Source: Syntrophaceae bacterium UBA5761 (lineage in GTDB: Bacteria > Desulfobacterota > Syntrophia > Syntrophales > UBA4778). Taken from it: a stretch of 6,993 bases of DNA. The DNA lies in NCBI GenBank assembly GCA_002418885.1, contig DIEZ01000023.1, positions 1 to 6,993 on the forward strand. Direction: 5' to 3'. Positions 1-5,863 of this stretch are shown in pieces (positions within the stretch are counted from its first letter, which is position 1; every line of letters begins with the position of its first letter). Both the position numbers and the translations under genes were made by a program. The notes under the pieces are model-generated. The model worked only from the letters and a program-made list of their open reading frames with translations, was not told the DNA's origin and ran no database searches.

Positions 1-690
1 AACCCTGCGCAGCGTCATCTCGCCCCAACGGCCCCGCACCTGCGGCTTGCGCAACGCCGTTACCAGGTTCGCCGTCTCTTTCTGCAACTGTTGTTGACTT
101 ATGGTCAAAATCCGCAGATGCTCCGTGAGCCCGGAGTACGCCTCTTGTCTGTCCTTCTCGACCGTGCGGACATGCTCCTCGAACTTGGCAAGGGACTCGG
201 CGAGGGGCTTGACCATGCCTTGGATGGCCTCCTGTCGTTTGCCGAGGTCGCCGCGGGCGTCCGTCAACACCTTGTCGAGCGTTTCCCTGGCCAGTTGCAG
301 GAATGCCTGCGTGCTGGCGTTGAGGGTGTCGCCGGCAAGGGCCTTGAATGTGTCCGAGAGCCGGTTCTTGGCTTCCTCCAGGAGTTTCTTCTCTTCCTCA
401 AGGCGCTGGAAAGTTTCCGCCAGTTGAGTTTCGGCCTTCACCTTGGCGCTCGTCTCGGCAGCCAGTTGATTCCTGAGTTCGGAAAGCTCCCCAACGGCAT
501 TTTCGTTTTGCGCGCGCAGTTCCGCAATCGTCCCTTCCAAGGCGGACGAACGACCTTCGGCCGTGCCGGCCCGGCGCTCGGATTCCTCTATTCTTCCGGA
601 GAGAACCTTAGTGACACGCGCAGACGCAACCAACCAAGCGACAAGGCCGCCGACAACTAAGCCGGCTAATACGCAAAGGATATATTCCAT
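1..690 (-). CDS. rmuC: RmuC family DNA recombination protein, N-terminal part (runs off window edge)
   Basis: Reading the minus strand from ATG 690-688 gives 230 in-frame codons with no stop up to the window edge. Residues 3-22 form one hydrophobic segment that should anchor the protein in the membrane. Residues 25-115 are charged and Glu/Ala/Leu-rich, which suggests coiled coil. The RmuC domain follows: a DTFKALAGDTLNAS stretch at 113-126, then LRKPQVRGRWGEMTLRRV at 213-230, the family hallmark. Family members usually have about 400-480 residues, so roughly half is outside the window. RmuC proteins are predicted nuclease-like proteins; E. coli rmuC was found through its effect on recombination at short inverted repeats. 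A GAGGAGG ribosome site lies about 11 bases before the ATG, inside the tail of the overlapping ATPase remnant (25-base overlap), so the two genes are probably co-transcribed. The family call is very secure; the biochemical role is known only loosely. Confidence 0.95.
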   Translation of the reverse strand, partial: MEYILCVLAGLVVGGLVAWLVASARVTKVLSGRIEESERRAGTAEGRSSALEGTIAELRAQNENAVGELSELRNQLAAETSAKVKAETQLAETFQRLEEEKKLLEEAKNRLSDTFKALAGDTLNASTQAFLQLARETLDKVLTDARGDLGKRQEAIQGMVKPLAESLAKFEEHVRTVEKDRQEAYSGLTEHLRILTISQQQLQKETANLVTALRKPQVRGRWGEMTLRRV

Positions 691-1454
691 CTTCTACCAC
701 GCCTCCTCGGGTGAATGACTATACGGCAATGGTTCCTCCGCAAGTGCGGCGTTCCCCGGTTATCACGCATAAGACTGATCTCCTGAAGCTGAGGAACAGC
801 TACCTGGAGAGCGTCTTTTATTCGGCGCATGCGGGCGTTGCGGGTCTTCTCGGGAGTCTTTGCAATCTGCTCCAAGAAGTCACCCCCGAACGGGTCGTTA
901 GAGCGGCCGACAGAGCGATCCGGTTCCCTCACAAGCTGAGGGACGATATGTAGGTAACGAATGGAGGAAAAAAACGCGGTCAAATCGCGAAAGGGGCGAT
1001 TCACGTTAACCTGTTCCAAATAAGTCTGGGACAGCCTGGCTTCGTCTTCACGGTCTTCTTCAGTGGGACGGTCCAGAAGGACCACGCCGTTTCGGAGAAC
1101 CCCTTCCTTTCGCAGGATCGGATTGCGCTGTGTGTCCTGATTGAATGCAACCTCGTATTCCCACTTTGAATCGTCGTCTATTCCCTTAAGTTCAACAAGC
1201 AACTCCACATCCGAGTACCGTCGGGCAGCCAGGCAGCGTATTGCTGTTACGCCGCCGCGGCGCTTGACAGACTCCTGGAACCCTCCGCCAGTTAAAGCCA
1301 GATCTCTCAGGAAACGGAAGACATCCAGAAAGTTTGATTTTCCAGAGGCATTGGGTCCAACCAAAAAAGCGCGATTCTGCACGGCCACATCCACGTTGGC
1401 GAAATTTTTCCAGTTTTTGAGAACGATGCGGCAAAACATCAAGTTTTTACTCAT
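666..1454 (-). pseudogene. 3'-truncated P-loop ATPase (RecF/SMC-like predicted ATPase, AAA_21 type)
   Basis: This ORF of 262 codons opens with ATG at 1454-1452, behind a GAGGAAGG ribosome site about 8 bases upstream. It encodes the front half of a RecF/SMC-like ATPase: an N-terminal strand (IVLKNWKNFANVDV), Walker A GPNASGKS at 33-40, then the conserved stretches NRPFRDL (152-158), IRYLHIVPQLVREP (165-178) and DPFGGDFLEQIAKTPEKTR (187-205). From memory of the family, the sequence after RGTPHLR (233-239) should continue for another 130-150 residues through an SDGT signature-like motif and a Walker B LLLEEPE-type strand. Here it changes abruptly at about base 737 into a basic tail (RRNHCRIV... 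SFAY) and stops. Without Walker B and the signature it should not hydrolyse ATP normally, so I call it a remnant made by a 3' deletion. It overlaps the rmuC start by 25 bases. A translated short protein cannot be excluded. Confidence 0.72.
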
Positions 1455-1533
1455 GGGAACACCTTCCTCACGTTTTTAACCTGTTTTAACAGCACGTTCG
1501 ATATTCAAAGCGCATCCCATCATAGCGCATGTG

Positions 1534-1551
1534 CGGCGCAGAAGGGCGCCG
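1534..1551 (-). terminator. GC-rich stem-loop just after the flavoprotein stop codon
   Basis: CGGCGC (1534-1539) and GCGCCG (1546-1551) form a perfect 6-bp stem with a 6-base loop, 11 bases beyond the stop of the minus-strand flavoprotein gene. The position suits a terminator or a 3'-end stabiliser. On the minus strand no T-run follows it; the T-rich side (TCTTTATT, 1552-1559) lies on the plus strand, where no upstream gene is seen. Termination strength is therefore doubtful, and read-through into the ATPase remnant and rmuC is possible. Confidence 0.35.
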
Positions 1552-1562
1552 TCTTTATTGTA

Positions 1563-2231
1563 TTACGTCCGCCTCTGCCAGTGGGCGTATTCATAGGGCC
1601 ACTCTTCGCGATAATAATCCATCAACTCCCGCATCCTTTCCCGATGTTTCTCCTGGACCTTCTCTGCCTTTGCAAAACGCCACTTCTCCTCCCAGGCCTT
1701 GACTATGGTCCTGCCCAGGTCGTAGGCTTGTTCGCGGCATTTTTCAGGCAGTTGTTTGCTCGCACCTGTTATTCCCATCGTTGCCCATACGGAATCCACC
1801 GGGGTTACGCCCATGATCATGAGAACGTTATCGAGATATTCGACGATCGGGACTTCATCACCCCCGCCGGAGGTTACCACGCTCGCCCCGTATTTGCCCT
1901 CGAGGGCCATGCAGTGAATGAGGCTGGAGCAGCGGTCTATGAACATTTTTAATTGCGCGCTGACGTGGAAGATGTAATTGGGTGTCGCCAGGATTATCCC
2001 GTCTGCCGCGAGCACCTTCTCCTTTATAGATTCGAACTCGTCCTTCTGGGGGCATTGGCCTTTTTTGTGGCATCGGTCGCATCCCAGACAAGGTTTCACG
2101 GAATCGCCCCGCAGGGCTATGACCTCGCACACCGCCCCCGCGCTTTTTGCACCTTTCAAGACCTCTCCCAGCAGCTTCCCCGTGTTTCCCTTCATCCCGC
2201 GCGGGCTTCCGATGATACTCACAATCTTCAT
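1563..2231 (-). CDS. Iron-sulfur flavoprotein (Isf-like), NADPH-dependent FMN reductase family
   Basis: The 222-residue product has a flavodoxin-like fold. The FMN-phosphate loop is GSPRGMKGNT (8-17), the central strand and loop ATPNY is at 82-86, the family helix SAQLKMFIDR at 91-100, and a glycine-rich TSGGGDE loop at 119-125. Cysteines 48, 51, 54 and 60 form C-x2-C-x2-C-x5-C, the compact [4Fe-4S] motif of archaeal Isf, where the same spacing is used. Isf proteins are cytoplasmic, usually homodimeric electron carriers that pass electrons between ferredoxin-like donors and acceptors such as oxygen species; here the physiological partner is unknown. The C-terminal 40 residues (about 181-222) are an extra charged and aromatic, probably helical extension. 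An AAGGAGG site 7 bases before the ATG fixes the start. The gene stands alone on the minus strand, divergent from the kinase gene. Family certainty is high; substrate is not known. Confidence 0.9.
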   Translation of the reverse strand: MKIVSIIGSPRGMKGNTGKLLGEVLKGAKSAGAVCEVIALRGDSVKPCLGCDRCHKKGQCPQKDEFESIKEKVLAADGIILATPNYIFHVSAQLKMFIDRCSSLIHCMALEGKYGASVVTSGGGDEVPIVEYLDNVLMIMGVTPVDSVWATMGITGASKQLPEKCREQAYDLGRTIVKAWEEKWRFAKAEKVQEKHRERMRELMDYYREEWPYEYAHWQRRT

Positions 2232-2286
2232 GGATTATCCTCCTTCTTTTGCTTCAGGCATCAACCCGCTATTCTCTATTCCCGGT

Positions 2287-2357
2287 CCCGGCGATTCGCC
2301 GGGTAGGCGCGCTTTCCTCGATGGCTTTCCGCAGATTATCCCCGGCTTCCTCGCCGG
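2287..2357 (-). other. Two hairpins in the flavoprotein 5' leader
   Basis: CCCGGCG (2287-2293) pairs with CGCCGGG (2297-2303) around a 3-base loop, and CCGGC (2342-2346) pairs with GCCGG (2353-2357) around a 6-base loop. Both lie between the candidate promoter and the flavoprotein start on the minus strand. Neither is followed by a T-run, so they are not obvious attenuators. They could be structural RNA, or simply reflect GC-rich spacer. Confidence 0.3.
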
Positions 2358-2432
2358 TGCTGCCTTCCTTCCGGGATGAACGACTACCAAAGTATCACAG
2401 TACGTTTCCCATTAAAAGAACAATCTTCCATA

Positions 2433-2461
2433 TTTATAAGGGGTTACTCACTGAGAGGCAA
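2433..2461 (-). promoter_or_regulatory. Candidate sigma-70 promoter for the flavoprotein gene
   Basis: On the minus strand a TTGCCT -35 box (2461-2456) is separated by exactly 17 bases from a TATAAA -10 box (2438-2433). The boxes match consensus at 4 of 6 and 5 of 6 positions. Transcription would start near 2426, giving a leader of about 195 bases before the flavoprotein ATG at 2231. The region is AT-richer than its surroundings. A single motif match is suggestive only. Confidence 0.4.
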
Positions 2462-2621
2462 TGATTGCGGCCGGGGTCCGGGAGAACCGTTTTGTTTTGG
2501 TATCGGCAGCCGGATGTCGCAAATCATGTGTAAGTGTGGTATCGGTGAATAGAATCACGGTGTCCCCCTCGACGAAGGGAATGGGTATATCGTTTTTGTC
2601 ACTTAAGAAAGGGTAAGGCCG

Positions 2622-4244
2622 ATGGATGAAGGCAGAAACAATCAGATATTGTCTCACGTCTACAGGATAAGCACGCTTCTGACCGAGCCGACCACGACGG
2701 ACAGGGTGCTGGAATCAATCGTACAAACCGTCAAGAAGGACTTAAATTTCAACAGATGCTCTGTTTACCTTGTCAATAAAGCTACGAACTGCCTGGAGTG
2801 CAAATACATAACGGGCTTTTCTCCTCACCTGGAAAAATTTGTCATGGAGAGGCCGTTTCATATAAAAAGGTATGAATGTATGGAAACGAAGGTAGTAACG
2901 ACCGGGGAACCCATCCTTGTCAAAAACTTTGATTCTCATCCCGGCCTGACTGAGATTGACAGGAAGGTCACGAAAAGGATGGGCCGCGGTTGCACCCTGT
3001 ACGTGCCCCTGAAAATAAAGGGGGACGTCATCGGCATATTAGGGGTGGACAAGAAATACGGTGAACGCGAGATCGATGACAATGAGTTCGAATCTCTCTC
3101 GATCCTCGCAAACTATGCGAGCATCATCATCGAAAATTCGAAACTGCTGCAGGACTTGATGGACGAGAAGAAGTTTTCGGAGAACGTCCTGAAGAGTTCC
3201 GTTAACGGAATCTTAACGGTCGACATCGAGGGGCGGATCACCTCTTTGAACCCGGCGATCGAGAAAGCGTTTCGTGTGAAGAAAGAGGATGTGTTCGACA
3301 GGTTAATCTGGGATGTATTCGCTTCACCCGAATGGGTCCGGAACACTAAAAATATCGTCGCCAAGCGCGTCAACATCAAAGGTTGGGAATTCTCTCTAAA
3401 GACAAAAGAGCGGGATGAGGCGATTCTGAACATAAGCACATCCCACATTACCAACGAGGCGGGCAGCCTGGTCGGTTTCACGTTCCTGGTTCAGGATATA
3501 ACTAATGAAAAGAGGCGGGACCAGTATTTGCAGCGGGTAAACCGGTTGGTCTCCCTGGGAGAGCTTGCGGCCGGTGTCGCCCATGAGATACGAAACCCTT
3601 TAACGGGTATCGGGGTGGTTCTCGACATCCTGAGCAGAAAGAAGCGTTCCAAAACAGAACTGGGTTTGATTAGCGACGCCAAAGGCGAAATCGTAAGGCT
3701 CGAAAAGCTGATTTCAGACCTATTGACTTTTGCGCGGCCCAGGGACCTGAATTTCGACCTTGTGGACTTGCGGGCCGTCATTATGAGCATTTTCTGTTTG
3801 GTCAAGGAGCAGTGCGACCAGAAGAGGATAAAGCCGACCATCAAGGTTTCGGACGACCTCGAACGTTTGTTTCTCGACCGGGAGAGGGTCAAGCAGGGAC
3901 TGTTGAATATCGTCATCAATGCCGTTAACGCGATGCCGGACGGCGGTGAACTGACGATCGAGGCGGTAAATTGTAAAAATGAAGCCGATGGTGGAGGAGC
4001 CGTCAAAATCGTAATCAGTGATACGGGTACCGGTATCTCCGACGAGAACAAGAATCGCATCTTCGACCCGTTCTTCACGACTAGCAATCAAGGAACGGGT
4101 CTGGGACTTTCTATAACCCACAGTATAGTCAAGGAGCACGACGGGTCCATCCGGTTTGAATCCGAAGAAGGCAGAGGGACGGAGTTTACGATCATTCTGC
4201 CCTGTAGACAGCCCCGCCATTCCGGGGTTCCGGCCGGATTGTGA
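2622..4244 (+). CDS. Cytoplasmic sensor histidine kinase, GAF-PAS-HisKA-HATPase
   Basis: The 540-residue product is a complete soluble kinase. A GAF domain spans about 15-170, a PAS domain about 186-293 (opening SSVNGILTVDIEGRITSLNP), and the dimerisation helix carries the phospho-acceptor His321 in HEIRNP. The ATPase domain shows the N box (N429 and N433), G1 DTGTGI (467-472), F box FDPFF (481-485) and G2 GTGLGLSI (491-498). No signal peptide or membrane helix is present, so the signal must be intracellular. The GAF domain has five cysteines (46, 57, 60, 86, 124), including a CLEC pair, which could serve redox or metal sensing, but this is speculation. An in-frame TAA at 2604-2606 with no other ATG, GTG or TTG before 2622 fixes the start; the ribosome site (AAAGGG) is modest. 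The activator gene begins 16 bases after the stop, so the two surely form an operon and a cognate pair. The ligand is unknown. Confidence 0.95.
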   Translation: MDEGRNNQILSHVYRISTLLTEPTTTDRVLESIVQTVKKDLNFNRCSVYLVNKATNCLECKYITGFSPHLEKFVMERPFHIKRYECMETKVVTTGEPILVKNFDSHPGLTEIDRKVTKRMGRGCTLYVPLKIKGDVIGILGVDKKYGEREIDDNEFESLSILANYASIIIENSKLLQDLMDEKKFSENVLKSSVNGILTVDIEGRITSLNPAIEKAFRVKKEDVFDRLIWDVFASPEWVRNTKNIVAKRVNIKGWEFSLKTKERDEAILNISTSHITNEAGSLVGFTFLVQDITNEKRRDQYLQRVNRLVSLGELAAGVAHEIRNPLTGIGVVLDILSRKKRSKTELGLISDAKGEIVRLEKLISDLLTFARPRDLNFDLVDLRAVIMSIFCLVKEQCDQKRIKPTIKVSDDLERLFLDRERVKQGLLNIVINAVNAMPDGGELTIEAVNCKNEADGGGAVKIVISDTGTGISDENKNRIFDPFFTTSNQGTGLGLSITHSIVKEHDGSIRFESEEGRGTEFTIILPCRQPRHSGVPAGL

Positions 4245-4260
4245 AGAGGAGCGTACAAAG

Positions 4261-5643
4261 ATGAAAACCATCCTCATCATCGACGACCAGAAACTGATCC
4301 GGGATTCTCTCAGGTTGGCCCTCAAGGGCGAAGGCTATGAGGTGTTCGTGGCGAAGACGGGCAAAGAAGGTTTGGACGTTCTGGAGAAAGAAAGCACGGA
4401 CCTGATCCTGTTGGACCTCAAATTGCCGGATTCGAACGGTATCGACATTCTCAAGCGGATCAAGACGACGGACCCGGATTCCATCGTTATCATGATGACC
4501 GGTTACGGGACCGTCGAGAATGCCGTCACCGCGATGAAACTTGGCGCTTTTGATTATATCAACAAGCCTTTCGAGTACAAACATATCTCCACCATCATCA
4601 AGCTTGCCCTGGAGACGCAGAAGTTGCAAAAAGAGGTGAACGACCTCAGAGAAAAGGCCAAGTCGTTTTACGAGGCCGATAAAATCATCGGAAAGAGTGA
4701 AGAGATTCAAGCCGTCAGGGACATCATCGCGAAAGTATCCCGGGGCGGTTCATCCACCGTGCTGATCGAAGGTGAAAGCGGGACCGGGAAAGAACTCGTC
4801 GCCAAGGCCGTTCATTTCAACAGTCCGAGGTCAAGCGGGCCTTTTGTCGAAGTCAACTGCTCGGCCATCCCCTATTCTCTCCTGGAGAGTGAATTGTTCG
4901 GCTATGAACAAGGGGCATTCACAGATGCCAAGCGAAGCCGCAAAGGCCTTTTCGAGCAAGCGGACGGCGGGACATTGTTTCTCGACGAAATCGGCGACAT
5001 GGACCTTGTGATGCAATCCAAACTACTGAACGTATTGCAGGAGAAGAAGTTCCGGCGTCTGGGAGGACATCGAACGATACAGGTCGACACGCGCATCATC
5101 GCCGCGACAAACCACGATTTGCGCGATTACGTCCGCCGGAACAAATTCCGGGAGGATCTCTACTATCGGTTGAACGTCCTCAGCATCTATCTCCCTCCCT
5201 TGAGAGAGCGCAAAGAGGACATCCTTCCGATTGCAGAATACTTCATCGAGACCCTGAATCGGCGTTATCGCAAGAAAGTGCGGGGTATCGACGAAGAGGC
5301 TGCGAGCGCCATGGTCAGCTATGCGTGGCCGGGCAATGTCCGGGAGCTGGGCAACACCATCGAGCGGATCATGATCGTCGACAGCCCGGAGGTCATAACT
5401 CTCAAGAATCTGCCACGGGAAATCCTGGAAGGGAGCGTTACGGAACGACGGCTCGGCATAGACGAAGTGGGATTGCCCGATTCCGGGGTTGACATCAAGG
5501 AACTCACCCGCGTCATGCAAACGAAATTGATCAAACAAGCCCTTTTTAGGGCAAAGGGAAACAGGACAGAAGCGGCAAGGCTCTTGAGCCTCGACCGTTT
5601 TTCCCTGCGCTATTTGATGAACAAGTACAAACTGACCGGATGA
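4261..5643 (+). CDS. NtrC-family sigma-54-dependent response regulator (REC-AAA+-Fis)
   Basis: The 460-residue product has the full enhancer-binding-protein layout. The receiver domain covers 1-120, with acidic pocket D8/D9, phospho-acceptor D52, T80 and K102. The AAA+ domain covers about 140-380: Walker A GESGTGKE (171-178), the sigma-54-contact loop GAFTDA (218-223), Walker B GGTLFLDE (236-243), sensor I N284, arginine-finger region FREDLYYR (296-303) and sensor II WPGNVREL (356-363). A Fis-type helix-turn-helix closes the protein at about 415-458. Once phosphorylated by the upstream kinase it should oligomerise and use ATP to open sigma-54 promoters; the nearest is at 5812-5827. I chose ATG 4261 because the receiver begins there and an AGGAG site lies 9 bases upstream. 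An in-frame ATG at 4156 lies inside the kinase gene and would add 35 residues foreign to the fold. The fifth loop residue, usually Gly, is Asp. Target genes beyond the mutase are unknown. Confidence 0.96.
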   Translation: MKTILIIDDQKLIRDSLRLALKGEGYEVFVAKTGKEGLDVLEKESTDLILLDLKLPDSNGIDILKRIKTTDPDSIVIMMTGYGTVENAVTAMKLGAFDYINKPFEYKHISTIIKLALETQKLQKEVNDLREKAKSFYEADKIIGKSEEIQAVRDIIAKVSRGGSSTVLIEGESGTGKELVAKAVHFNSPRSSGPFVEVNCSAIPYSLLESELFGYEQGAFTDAKRSRKGLFEQADGGTLFLDEIGDMDLVMQSKLLNVLQEKKFRRLGGHRTIQVDTRIIAATNHDLRDYVRRNKFREDLYYRLNVLSIYLPPLRERKEDILPIAEYFIETLNRRYRKKVRGIDEEAASAMVSYAWPGNVRELGNTIERIMIVDSPEVITLKNLPREILEGSVTERRLGIDEVGLPDSGVDIKELTRVMQTKLIKQALFRAKGNRTEAARLLSLDRFSLRYLMNKYKLTG

Positions 5644-5662
5644 GTAAATTATTTTCACGCCC

Positions 5663-5679
5663 TGTGCATATTTTCCACA
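5663..5679. promoter_or_regulatory. Possible activator-binding dyad upstream of the sigma-54 promoter
   Basis: TGTG (5663-5666) and CACA (5676-5679) form an inverted repeat with a 9-base AT-rich centre, roughly 165 bp before the expected mutase transcript start. That is within the usual distance range for NtrC-type enhancer sites. A second dyad, CGCCG-N9-CGGCG, lies at 5754-5772, and CACG-TT-CGTG at 5802-5811 abuts the -24 box. The 220-bp gap 5644-5863 otherwise shows no gene. Because the dyads differ in sequence, assignment to the neighbouring activator is a guess. Confidence 0.25.
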
Positions 5680-5811
5680 TCTAAAAGCTATTCCGCCTTC
5701 CATAGCCGTTGCCCACCGCATTTCCGAACATACCCCGAAGCCGCTCTGTACCACGCCGAATACGAACCGGCGATGCACGGAAAAGAGAATCCGGGAGGCC
5801 GCACGTTCGTG

Positions 5812-5827
5812 TGGCATAATTGGTGCA
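5812..5827 (+). promoter_or_regulatory. Sigma-54 (-24/-12) promoter of the acyl-CoA mutase gene
   Basis: TGGCAT (5812-5817) and GTGCA (5823-5827) match the sigma-54 consensus TGGCAC-N5-TTGCA except at one base in each box. The invariant GG (5813-5814) and GC (5825-5826) are separated by exactly 10 bases. The transcript would start near 5838, about 26 bases before the mutase ATG, with the GGGGAGG ribosome site in between. It sits directly downstream of a sigma-54 activator gene, which makes a chance match much less likely. Confidence 0.82.
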
Positions 5828-5863
5828 GTGGTAAGGTCGAAAACGTTCCTCGGGGAGGTAAGG

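Larger units (their letters stand above)
2232..2621. other. Divergent intergenic region between flavoprotein and kinase genes
   Basis: This 390-bp stretch separates two divergently transcribed genes. It holds a candidate minus-strand promoter (2433-2461), two GC-rich hairpins in the presumed flavoprotein leader (2287-2303 and 2342-2357), and two 9-bp direct repeats TGGTATCGG at 2498-2506 and 2537-2545, starts 39 bp apart, on the kinase side. A weak TAGAAT hexamer at 2550-2555 could be a -10 box for the kinase, but I find no good -35 partner. No GG-N10-GC sigma-54 element was found on the kinase side. Short open frames exist on both strands, but none has convincing coding signals. Confidence 0.5.

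Noticed and set aside
91..660. A 189-codon plus-strand open frame
   Set aside because: It lies opposite rmuC, whose conserved motifs are unmistakable; the plus-strand translation is a mirror of the coiled-coil codons.
1455..1562. A promoter for the ATPase remnant and rmuC around TATGAT (minus strand) and the TTAAAA direct repeats
   Set aside because: The TATGAT hexamer has no acceptable -35 box at 16-18 bases, and the AT-rich repeats near the start codon are too short to judge.
2228..2384. A 51-codon minus-strand frame with a TTG start running into the flavoprotein ribosome site
   Set aside because: There is no ribosome site before the TTG, the composition is Pro/Arg/Gly-rich as expected from GC-rich spacer, and it covers the hairpin-bearing leader.
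2461..2616. A 51-codon plus-strand open frame ending 5 bases before the kinase start
   Set aside because: Its GAGAGG site is only 2 bases from the ATG, its start overlaps the candidate minus-strand promoter, and the predicted peptide resembles no family I know. It could be a leader peptide but support is too thin.
4156..4260. An N-terminal extension of 35 residues on the activator
   Set aside because: It is out of frame with and inside the kinase gene, has no receiver homology, and the ATG at 4261 has a good ribosome site.
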